From: Alphaproteobacteria bacterium | Lineage (GTDB): Bacteria > Pseudomonadota > Alphaproteobacteria > Sphingomonadales > Rhodothalassiaceae | Length of the DNA: 6,320 nt | Direction of reading: 5' to 3' | NCBI GenBank assembly: GCA_003694205.1 | Contig: RFKS01000273.1 | Span: 1 to 6,320, forward strand | Part shown: piece by piece, positions 1 through 4,835 of the stretch | How the letters are laid out: every line of letters starts with the position of its first letter | Numbering within the stretch: position 1 is the first letter of the stretch | Notes under the pieces: generated by a model | Database searches by the model: none | What the model was told of the DNA's origin: nothing | Seen by the model: only the letters and a program-made list of their open reading frames with translations | Position numbers and translations under genes: made by a program

Positions 1-461
1 CGCGGCAGCATCACCTTCAGCACGCCATTGCGGAAGGTCGCCTCGGCCTTGTCGGCATCGATGCCGGCGGGCAGCGGAATGGCCCGGTAGAAGGCGCCAT
101 AGCTGCGCTCACGCAGATAGGCATTGCCTTCCTTCTCCTCGCGCTCCTCCTTCTTCTCGCCACGAATGGTGAGCGTGTCCTCGGTCAGCGCGAGATCAAC
201 GTCCTTCTCCTCGAGGCCCGGGAGATCGACGGTCACCTCGAGACCCTTGTCGGTCTCGACGACATCAACCGCCGGTACCGCGAATCCCTCGACCCTCGGG
301 AATCCGAAGCCGTTTCCTTCAAAGCGGCTCCAGAACTCGTCGAAGGCACGCTCGATCTCGCGATGGAGCGCGAAAATGGGGCTCACCTCACGCCCCGGAC
401 CCGCGAAGGTCGCGGGAGCCGTGCTCTTGCGGCCCCAAGGGATGAGATCACGGAACTGCAT
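1..461 (-). CDS. Small heat-shock protein, Hsp20/alpha-crystallin family (third sHSP of the operon; 3' end cut by window edge)
   Basis: This gene encodes an ATP-independent holdase chaperone that binds unfolding proteins in the cytoplasm and passes them to DnaK/ClpB-type refolding machines (family knowledge). The visible protein is 153 complete codons plus a final CG, which can only be Arg. An N-terminal arm (1-62, MQFRDLIPWG start) leads into an alpha-crystallin domain from about residue 63. Seen in it are AVPAVDVVET, the strand pair around VTVDLPGLEEKDVDL (77-91), LTIRGEKKEE (97-106) and the signature AEATFRNGVLKVMLP (139-153), matching the family A-x-x-x-n-G-v-L pattern. A charged Lys/Glu-rich loop lies at 102-112. 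The C-terminal I-x-I tail would lie beyond the left edge and is not visible. The ATG at 461 is set by AGGAGG 8 nt upstream. The gene lies 35 nt after the stop of the second sHSP gene. It is more acidic and more canonical than its two neighbours, so they are diverged paralogues rather than recent copies. Confidence 0.93.
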   Translation of the reverse strand, partial: MQFRDLIPWGRKSTAPATFAGPGREVSPIFALHREIERAFDEFWSRFEGNGFGFPRVEGFAVPAVDVVETDKGLEVTVDLPGLEEKDVDLALTEDTLTIRGEKKEEREEKEGNAYLRERSYGAFYRAIPLPAGIDADKAEATFRNGVLKVMLP

Positions 462-469
462 GGTGCTTC

Positions 470-475
470 CCTCCT
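470..475 (-). promoter_or_regulatory. Ribosome-binding site of third sHSP gene
   Basis: AGGAGG lies 8 nt before the ATG at 461. The full 19-nt stretch before the start, AGGAAAGGAGGGAAGCACC, matches the one before the second sHSP gene at 17 of 19 positions, so the two translation-initiation regions probably share an ancestor. Confidence 0.8.
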
Positions 476-496
476 TTCCTCACTCACTGCCAGTCG

Positions 497-898
497 CTAC
501 GCCTTGTTGATCGCGATGTGACGCGCCCGGACATCGGCCTTCTTCGGCAGAACGAGCGCCAGCAGGCCGTCACGATGCCGCGCCTCGATCCGGTCCTGAA
601 CGATGTCCTCCGAGAGCCGGAAGACGCGCTCGAAAAGGCCGGTTTCGAACTCCGTATAGAGCGGCGTCATGCCTTCGGTTTCGATGTCGCTCGCGCGACC
701 GCGCACGGTCAGCACATTGCGCTCGACGGTGACATCGAGATCCTCGGGCCGGACAGCTGGCACCTCGACCTGGAGCAGGAAGGCCTCACCGGTTTCCATG
801 ATGTCCGCACGCGGCTCGAACAGCGGCATGCCGGTACGGAAGCCGTCACGGGCACGCTCGAGAGAGCTGCCGCGTGTTTCAGCAAGTGCACGTGCCAT
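497..898 (-). CDS. Small heat-shock protein, Hsp20/alpha-crystallin family (second sHSP of the operon)
   Basis: A complete 133-residue sHSP. A short N-terminal arm (1-28, MARALAETRG start) leads into an alpha-crystallin domain from about residue 29. Seen are FEPRADIMETGEAFLLQVEVPAVRP in two overlapping strands (27-51), DLDVTVERNVLTVRG (53-67) and IEARHRDGLLALVLPKK (104-120), which carries the conserved G-L-L turn. The protein ends in HIAINKA, whose I-A-I is the I-x-I motif that docks in a neighbouring alpha-crystallin groove during oligomer assembly (family knowledge). The usual Pro-Gly after the second strand is Pro-Ala here, and the domain is less charged than in the third protein. The frame is open upstream as far as 1093, but that would overlap the first sHSP gene; the ATG at 898 has AGGAGG at ideal distance and gives the normal family length. 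It follows the first sHSP gene after 17 nt, so the two are surely co-transcribed. It may be a specialised partner subunit of a hetero-oligomer (inference). Confidence 0.94.
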   Translation of the reverse strand: MARALAETRGSSLERARDGFRTGMPLFEPRADIMETGEAFLLQVEVPAVRPEDLDVTVERNVLTVRGRASDIETEGMTPLYTEFETGLFERVFRLSEDIVQDRIEARHRDGLLALVLPKKADVRARHIAINKA

Positions 899-906
899 GG
901 TGCCAC

Positions 907-912
907 CCTCCT
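907..912 (-). promoter_or_regulatory. Ribosome-binding site that fixes the start of the second sHSP gene
   Basis: AGGAGG lies 8 nt upstream of the ATG at 898. The surrounding AGGAAAGGAGGGTGGCACC begins inside the TAG stop of the preceding gene (TAG shares its last two bases with AGG). This selects 898 over the in-frame start about 195 nt further upstream, which would overlap the first sHSP gene. Confidence 0.8.
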
Positions 913-915
913 TTC

Positions 916-1368
916 CTACTTCGCCTCGATCTTCTTGATTTCGATCCGATGCGGACGGTCCTCCTCCGGACGCGGCAGGTCGATGATCAGCAGACCGTTC
1001 TCGAAACGCGCATCGGCCTTCTCCGCCTCGACGCGGAAGGGCAGATCGACGCTGCGAGAGAACGGTCCCGAAATCCGCTCCCGCCGCAGCCACACGGCAT
1101 CGTCGCGCGCGGTCGATCCGGGCAGCTCGCCACGAATCGTCAGACGGTTTCCGGTGGTCGACAGATCGACGTCCTCGAGCTGCACGCCGGGCAGGCGCAC
1201 GACAACGCGGGCCTTGTCATCACCGAGATAGACATTGAGCGCTGGCACCGCGAATTCCGCCTCCTCCTCGCCAAGAACCGAGCTGAAGAGACGGTCCATG
1301 TCGCGCTCGAGGCGTCGCAACTGCACGAACGGATCAAATCCGAATGCACTCATTGCAGGCATCAGCAT
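916..1368 (-). CDS. Small heat-shock protein, Hsp20/alpha-crystallin family (first sHSP of the operon)
   Basis: A complete 150-residue sHSP, the promoter-proximal gene of the trio. An N-terminal arm contains FDPFVQLRRLERDMDRLF (11-28), the aromatic/amphipathic segment usual in bacterial sHSPs. The alpha-crystallin domain follows from about residue 39, with VPALNVYLGD (41-50), VVVRLPGVQLEDVDLS (55-70), LTIRGELPG (76-84) and the signature ADARFENGLLIIDLPRP (118-134). The tail HRIEIKKIEAK holds I-E-I, the I-x-I assembly motif. Start choice: ATG at 1368 has GAGGAGG 5 nt upstream. In-frame ATGs at 1362 and 1353 are possible, and one at 1383 has no good ribosome-binding site. The open frame continues upstream to 1689, but that part is Arg/Pro-rich, resembles translated repeat and lacks family similarity. 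The RpoH-like promoter at 1696-1723 sits about 320 nt upstream of the start, so heat induction is likely. Confidence 0.93.
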   Translation of the reverse strand: MLMPAMSAFGFDPFVQLRRLERDMDRLFSSVLGEEEAEFAVPALNVYLGDDKARVVVRLPGVQLEDVDLSTTGNRLTIRGELPGSTARDDAVWLRRERISGPFSRSVDLPFRVEAEKADARFENGLLIIDLPRPEEDRPHRIEIKKIEAK

Positions 1369-1373
1369 TTGCG

Positions 1374-1379
1374 CCTCCT
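1374..1379 (-). promoter_or_regulatory. Ribosome-binding site of first sHSP gene
   Basis: AGGAGG, preceded by another G, lies 5 nt from the ATG at 1368 and 11 nt from the in-frame ATG at 1362. It is the only strong Shine-Dalgarno sequence near the candidate starts. It differs in context from the matched pair before the two downstream sHSP genes. It lies 10 nt downstream of one arm (1390-1397) of a long-range inverted repeat. Confidence 0.65.
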
Positions 1380-1602
1380 CCATTCCAGACAGACCGATCG
1401 ATTGCCGACTCCACTCCCCCGGCCGCCGCCGTGGCAATACTCTCAGGCGACGTTCCGGGCGGGCGGGACGGCCGGCCTCCGGCGGCCCCGGTTCGGTCTG
1501 GAAAGGCGGCGCACCACGCCTGTCGCGGCGCGCTCGGGAAAGGGCTTCGTGCGCCTTGGTCGACGCGGAGATGCGTTGCCAGGGAACAACGAAGCGCACA
1601 TC

Positions 1603-1614
1603 CTTCGCGCGAAG
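1603..1614. repeat. Perfect 12-bp palindrome in the sHSP leader
   Basis: CTTCGCGCGAAG is its own reverse complement and does not extend further. It could be a protein-binding site or a small RNA hairpin. A 12-bp palindrome is expected by chance about once or twice in a window of this size, so no function is claimed. Confidence 0.3.
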
Positions 1615-1650
1615 CGACGTGACCGGCGACCCCTTGGGGGGACACCCTCC

Positions 1651-1687
1651 GTCATTCCAGGCCGGGACCCGGAAACCGGCATCCCGC
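1651..1687. repeat. REP-like dispersed palindromic repeat (probable)
   Basis: On the plus strand the element opens with GTCATTCCAGGCCGGGACCC and ends CCGGCATCCCGC. It contains the perfect inverted repeat CCGGG-A-CCCGG (1662-1672) and a wider pair GCCGG/CCGGC (1661-1665 and 1676-1680). Its translations (PGRDPETGIP on one strand, SGSRPGMTE on the other) are the familiar spurious peptides produced by dispersed GTCATTCC/GTCATCCC-type intergenic repeats of alphaproteobacteria. That family link is from memory of such sequences, not from a search. It lies just after the predicted transcription start, so it would be transcribed as the first hairpin of the sHSP leader. Confidence 0.45.
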
Positions 1688-1695
1688 ACTCACCG

Positions 1696-1723
1696 AGATA
1701 GAAACGGAGGCAACGCTTTCAAG
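1696..1723 (-). promoter_or_regulatory. RpoH (sigma-32) type heat-shock promoter of the sHSP operon
   Basis: On the minus strand, -35 CTTGAAA (1723-1717) is followed by -10 TCTATCT (1702-1696) and then CGG. This fits the alphaproteobacterial RpoH pattern CTTG-N17/18-CYTATNTNNG at every specified position except the first base of the -10 (T instead of C), with the spacing correct at 17. The predicted start point is near 1688. The promoter faces the three sHSP genes, a typical RpoH regulon, which strongly supports the assignment. An A-tract (1747-1756) lies roughly 60-68 nt upstream of the start point and could act as a distal UP-like element. Confidence 0.75.
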
Positions 1724-1740
1724 ACCCCCGGAGGGCTCTC

Positions 1741-1794
1741 CGAGTGAATTTTTTTTGTTCTGCTTTTTCAAAGAGATGGAGTGTGCCCTGTTGC
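1741..1794. other. AT-rich spacer between bamB-like stop and heat-shock promoter
   Basis: This spacer carries an eight-base T-run on the plus strand (A-run on the minus strand, about 1749-1756) and a second T-rich run near 1764-1768, against a very GC-rich background. There is no hairpin followed by a T-run on the minus strand, so I see no clear intrinsic terminator for the lipoprotein gene. The stretch may serve as an upstream promoter element or a boundary between transcription units. Confidence 0.4.
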
Positions 1795-3129
1795 CTAGCG
1801 ATAGGCAATGAGGTCGGCCTCTTCGGTGAGCACGTAAAGCGTGCCGTCGGCGACCACCGGCATCGCGACGCTGCTCGCCGGCAGCTCCACGCCACCCAGG
1901 ATCTCTCCCGTATAGGGCGAGAGCGTGAGCAACGCACCATGCGTCGACACCACGATCAGGCGATCTCCCGCCAGCACCGGTCCGGTCCAGGCCAGTGGCC
2001 CCTTGCGGTCCTCGATGTCCTTGAATCGCTGCAGGCGCGTCACCCAGCGGATGCGTCCGTCGGCGGCATTGACCGCCGCCACCTCGTCATCGACGGTGAC
2101 GACGAAGATATAGTCGCCAGCGATCCAGGGCGTATCCACCGAGGCGACATTGTTCTCCCAGACGCGCTCGCCGCTGCGCATGTCGATTGCCACCATGCGG
2201 CCGGCATGACCGACGGCATAGACGCGGCCGCGGTCGATGATCGGGTCGCCGTCAATATCGGCAAGGGTCGCGAGCGGGGTCAGCCGCCGCGTCCGCGACA
2301 GCGTGTCCTGCCAGGACTGGCGGCCGTTCTCGACCCGCATGGCGAGGAGTTCACCGGACGACAGGGCGGCCACCACCGTGTCCGACTGCACCGCCGGCGA
2401 GGCCGCGCCGAGAATGCCGGCATCCTCGGGAAGCCCGGCCTCGGTCCAAAGGAGCTGCCCCTCCCCGAGATCGAGAGCCAGCACCTCATTGTCCTGTGTC
2501 ACCGCAAAGATGCGGCCGTCCGCTATCGTCGGCGCACCCCGGAAGGGCACCACGCCCTGATAGCGCCAGATCTCGTGGCCGTCATCGACCGCAAGCGCGG
2601 AGATGAAGCCAAATCCGGTGGTGACGATGAGACGGTCCCCCGCAACGGCAAGCCCGCCGCCGAAGGCGAGCGCCCGCTTTTCCCCCTTGAGACGCAGTTC
2701 GGTCGACCACAGGCGGCGCCCGTCCGCGGTGCGCCAGGCACTGACACGGCCCCGCGTGTCAATGGTGAAGATACGCCCGTCGGCCACCACTGGCGACATG
2801 ATGAGGCGCGTGAACATGTCCGACCCGGCACCGATATCGACACGCCAGGCGCGCGTCAGCGGATCGCCGAGCGCGAGATGGTGCACCGCGTGGGTCGGCA
2901 CACCGCCCGATTGTGGCCAGCTCAGATTGCGATAGGGACGCGGCAGGACGATGCGCACATTGGCGAGCGCCGGGTCCGCCTCAAGCTGCTGCTCGAAGGT
3001 CAGAACCGGGATGCGCTCGCGGCCGGCATTGGGATGGGTCCCCGGCGCGTCCGGCTCGCTGATATCGACGCCGCGGCTGCAACCGGCGGCGAGGAGCACG
3101 ATCAGGGGAGCCAAGCGGACGAGCTTCAC
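1795..3129 (-). CDS. bamB: BamB-like outer-membrane lipoprotein with PQQ-type beta-propeller
   Basis: Probably the BamB (YfgL) subunit of the beta-barrel assembly machine that inserts porins and other barrels into the outer membrane. The 444-residue protein begins with a lipoprotein signal: Lys/Arg n-region, hydrophobic stretch 6-15 and lipobox L-A-A-G-C with the lipidated Cys at 17. Ser at +2 favours outer-membrane targeting. The rest is a beta-propeller with recurrent blade motifs of the form (D/S)G-x-x-x-W: DGRRLW (136), DGHEIW (183), EGQLLW (223), NGRQSW (268), SGERVW (319), DGRIRW (358), TGEILGG (407) and an early LTRAW (91). That suits eight blades. It is somewhat longer than E. coli BamB (about 390). 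The start is GTG at 3129, overlapping the TGA of the TPR gene by 4 nt (GTGA) with GGGAG 7 nt upstream, so translation is coupled. The TPR neighbour supports BamB over a quinoprotein dehydrogenase; no haem or PQQ-enzyme features are seen. The expected downstream neighbour der is absent. Confidence 0.88.
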   Translation of the reverse strand: MKLVRLAPLIVLLAAGCSRGVDISEPDAPGTHPNAGRERIPVLTFEQQLEADPALANVRIVLPRPYRNLSWPQSGGVPTHAVHHLALGDPLTRAWRVDIGAGSDMFTRLIMSPVVADGRIFTIDTRGRVSAWRTADGRRLWSTELRLKGEKRALAFGGGLAVAGDRLIVTTGFGFISALAVDDGHEIWRYQGVVPFRGAPTIADGRIFAVTQDNEVLALDLGEGQLLWTEAGLPEDAGILGAASPAVQSDTVVAALSSGELLAMRVENGRQSWQDTLSRTRRLTPLATLADIDGDPIIDRGRVYAVGHAGRMVAIDMRSGERVWENNVASVDTPWIAGDYIFVVTVDDEVAAVNAADGRIRWVTRLQRFKDIEDRKGPLAWTGPVLAGDRLIVVSTHGALLTLSPYTGEILGGVELPASSVAMPVVADGTLYVLTEEADLIAYR

Positions 3130-3869
3130 GACGGTGCTCCCTCTTCACCGGCCGAGGCCGGAGGCGCGGCCGGCGCCGCATCCGCACCGTCCCCATTCCC
3201 GGCGTCCGGTTCGGGTGGTGCTCCCATGCTGGCCAGCATGTCGCGCGCCCGCGCCTTGATCCCGGGCGGTGTTTCGGGATCCTCGACGAGGCCCGAGAAG
3301 CGCGACCGCGCCGCCTCGGTGTCGCCCGCCGCGAGTTCCGCCGCTCCCAATAGCTCGAGCGCACTGAAACGGAGCGGCGCCTCGGGCGCAGCCAGCGGCT
3401 CGAGACGCGCAATCGCCGCCGCGGCGCCCTCGCTGTCGAGGGTCGCTTCCGCCGCGAACAGGGCCGCATAGGCTTTGAGACGTGGGTCGTCGGCCAGCCG
3501 CGCCACCTCGTCATAGAGCCCGATGGCGACCGCGAGCTGCCCGGCCTTCGCCCGCGCCCCGGCCTCGCGCATGCGCACGAGCAGGGCATAGCCACCATCG
3601 AAGGACGGCCGGGCCTCGGCCAGGATATCGGCCATTTCGGCGGGGGATTTCTTCTCGATCGACTCGACAAGCGCAACATAGCGCGTGGCCTCGTCCCGGA
3701 GTGCCCTCTCGCGTTGGGCTTCCCAGTAGCGATACCCCGTCACCCCCGCGATGACGAGGACGAGCACGACAGCGACCCGGGGACCGTGCTTCTTGAGAAG
3801 GGCGATCAGGCGGTCGCGACGGACCTCTTCATCGACCTCACGAAAAATCAGTTCCGATTCGTCAGCCAC
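3126..3869 (-). CDS. YfgM-like membrane-anchored tetratricopeptide protein
   Basis: A 247-residue inner-membrane protein of the YfgM type. In E. coli YfgM associates with the SecYEG translocon and periplasmic chaperones (family knowledge). Seen: a charged cytoplasmic N-terminus (1-30, SELIFREVDEEVRRDRL) with basic residues before a single transmembrane helix (about 31-46, RVAVVLVLVIAGVTGY). Then comes a helical, Ala-rich domain (50-215) with TPR-like pairs such as AIGLYDEVARLADDPRLKAY (115-134) and LLGAAELAAGDTEAARSRF (173-191). A low-complexity Ala/Pro/Gly/Glu tail (217-247) ends the protein. The positive-inside pattern puts the TPR domain in the periplasm. The start is GTG at 3869: an in-frame TGA lies only three codons upstream (3879-3881) and no other start exists before residue 79. 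AAGGA sits 12 nt upstream, rather far, so initiation may be weak. It overlaps the bamB-like gene by 4 nt. The pairing with bamB is the main support for the YfgM identity, since the sequence itself is poorly conserved. Confidence 0.8.
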   Translation of the reverse strand: MADESELIFREVDEEVRRDRLIALLKKHGPRVAVVLVLVIAGVTGYRYWEAQRERALRDEATRYVALVESIEKKSPAEMADILAEARPSFDGGYALLVRMREAGARAKAGQLAVAIGLYDEVARLADDPRLKAYAALFAAEATLDSEGAAAAIARLEPLAAPEAPLRFSALELLGAAELAAGDTEAARSRFSGLVEDPETPPGIKARARDMLASMGAPPEPDAGNGDGADAAPAAPPASAGEEGAPS

Positions 3870-3965
3870 GCTTCGCTCTCATCCTTGCCGCACCGTTCGA
3901 TTGCGCGGCTAGCATATCGCTGCCGCCGCCGCCAGAGGAAATGCCACCGCCGCACCGCCGCGACC
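3870..3965. other. Short intergenic gap between panB and the TPR gene
   Basis: This 96-nt gap is rich in GCC/GGC trinucleotides. I see no clear -35/-10 pair; a TATGCT at the centre lacks a good -35 partner. There is no hairpin plus T-run on the minus strand, so read-through from guaA-panB into the TPR-bamB pair is plausible. Confidence 0.35.
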
Positions 3966-4820
3966 TCACTCCCCGTCCTTCTCCTCTCGCATGCCATAGG
4001 TCTGTTCGGGACCGGGAAACCGGCGCGCGCGCACATCCGCTGCATAGCGGGCGACGGCATCGGAAATGACGCCACCGAGTTCGGCATAGGGCCTGACGAA
4101 ACGCGGCGCCCAGTCGAACAGCCCGAGCATGTCCTCGGTGACCAGAATCTGGCCATCACAGGCCGCCGAGGCGCCAATTCCGATGATCACATTCGGCGCC
4201 GCGGCGGCGATCTCGCGCCCCAGCGGCTCGGCGACCCCCTCGACCACGGTGGCGAAGGCACCGGCGTCGGCGACCGCCCGCGCATCGGCAAGGATGGGCT
4301 CCCATTCCGCCCGCCGCCGTCCCTGCGCGGCATAGCCGCCGATATTGTGCACCGACTGGGGCCTCAGCCCGACATGACCCATCACCGGCACGCCGCGCTC
4401 GACGAGAAAGCGGATGGTCGGTGCCATCGCCAGCCCGCCCTCGAGCTTGACCGCCTGGGCGCCCGTCTCGGCAAGCGCGCGGGAGGCATTGCGGAAGGCG
4501 TCGGCGGGCGAAGACTCATAGCTGCCGAAGGGCATGTCGAGAACGACGAGGGCGCGCGCCGAACCGCGCACCACGGCGCGACCGTGCGCGATCACCATGT
4601 CGAGCGTGACGCCGAGCGTCGTCTCCATGCCGTAGAGCGCCATGCCCATCGAATCACCGACGAGCAGGACATCGCAATGGGGATCGAGCAGGCGCGCGAA
4701 GGGTGCGCTGTAGGCGGTGAGACAGACAACCGGCTCGCCCCCCTTGCGTCCGGCGATCTGCGGCACGGTGAGCCGCCGCGGCGCGCCCGCCCCGCCACCG
4801 TCCTTTTTCTGTGCACTCAT
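3966..4820 (-). CDS. panB: 3-methyl-2-oxobutanoate hydroxymethyltransferase (ketopantoate hydroxymethyltransferase)
   Basis: PanB transfers a one-carbon unit from 5,10-methylenetetrahydrofolate to alpha-ketoisovalerate to give ketopantoate, the first committed step of pantothenate and CoA synthesis, in the cytoplasm. The 284-residue protein shows the whole (beta/alpha)8 signature: [13 protein letters not shown] (34-46), VGDS (54-57, Mg-binding Asp/Ser), LDMPFGSY (94-101), KLEGG (125-129), GHVGLRPQ (148-155), VVEG (192-195, with the Glu matching the catalytic Glu of the family) and IGIGA...CDGQILV (213-227). All expected active-site residues are present. It is about 20 residues longer than E. 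coli PanB, mainly from a Gly/Lys-rich N-terminal extension (1-15). The ATG at 4820 has AAGGAG 6 nt upstream, inside the 15-nt gap after guaA, so the two genes are probably co-transcribed. panC is not adjacent in this window. Confidence 0.97.
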   Translation of the reverse strand: MSAQKKDGGGAGAPRRLTVPQIAGRKGGEPVVCLTAYSAPFARLLDPHCDVLLVGDSMGMALYGMETTLGVTLDMVIAHGRAVVRGSARALVVLDMPFGSYESSPADAFRNASRALAETGAQAVKLEGGLAMAPTIRFLVERGVPVMGHVGLRPQSVHNIGGYAAQGRRRAEWEPILADARAVADAGAFATVVEGVAEPLGREIAAAAPNVIIGIGASAACDGQILVTEDMLGLFDWAPRFVRPYAELGGVISDAVARYAADVRARRFPGPEQTYGMREEKDGE

Positions 4821-4826
4821 CGACCG

Positions 4827-4832
4827 CTCCTT
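4827..4832 (-). promoter_or_regulatory. Ribosome-binding site of panB
   Basis: AAGGAG lies 6 nt before the panB ATG, within the 15-nt guaA-panB gap and just past the guaA TGA. It confirms the ATG at 4820 as the start. Confidence 0.75.
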
Positions 4833-4835
4833 GTC

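Larger units (their letters stand above)
1369..1688 (-). promoter_or_regulatory. Long putative 5' leader of the sHSP operon (no gene seen)
   Basis: If transcription begins 7-9 nt after the -10 element, the leader is about 320 nt, long for a bacterial heat-shock operon. It holds a REP-like palindrome at its start, a CCCCTTGGGG inverted repeat near 1631-1640, a perfect 12-bp palindrome CTTCGCGCGAAG at 1603-1614, a small GC hairpin at 1471-1483, and an 8-bp inverted repeat whose arms are at 1390-1397 and 1493-1500. Open frames across it (for example minus 1443-1682) are Arg/Pro-rich and unconvincing. A riboregulatory role, such as an RNA thermometer, is possible but unproven. I do not see the short U-U/C-G-C-U anti-Shine-Dalgarno motif of a classical ROSE element. 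Confidence 0.4.

Noticed and set aside
899..1093. N-terminal extension of the second sHSP to 1093
   Set aside because: It would overlap the first sHSP gene almost entirely within coding sequence; the ATG at 898 has an ideal Shine-Dalgarno sequence and gives the family length.
1443..1682. 79-codon minus-strand open frame in the sHSP leader
   Set aside because: It is an Arg/Pro-rich peptide beginning in the REP-like repeat, with no good ribosome-binding site and no family resemblance; its first residues are the typical spurious translation of such repeats.
1369..1689. N-terminal extension of the first sHSP to a start at 1689
   Set aside because: The extra 107 residues look like translated repeat and GC-rich spacer. 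The strong ribosome-binding site at 1374-1379 and normal family length favour 1368.
1729..1756. Possible plus-strand intrinsic terminator: CGGAG-GGCT-CTCCG hairpin followed by a T-run
   Set aside because: The stem is only 5 bp, the T-run begins several bases after it, and no plus-strand gene exists upstream to be terminated. On the minus strand the T-run would be on the wrong side.
1744..3471. 575-codon plus-strand open frame opposite the bamB-like and TPR genes
   Set aside because: It is rich in His/Arg/Asp/Gly with no recognisable domain, and lies opposite two well-supported genes. It is a shadow of the GC-rich third codon positions.
3862..3882. Six-codon upstream open frame (MRAKRG) overlapping the GTG start of the TPR gene
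   Set aside because: Its ATG is embedded in the AAGGA that would serve the downstream GTG, and it has no Shine-Dalgarno sequence of its own; likely chance.
3905..3930. Possible sigma-70 -10 element (TATGCT) before the TPR gene
   Set aside because: No acceptable -35 sequence at 16-18 nt; the surroundings are GCC/GGC repeats.
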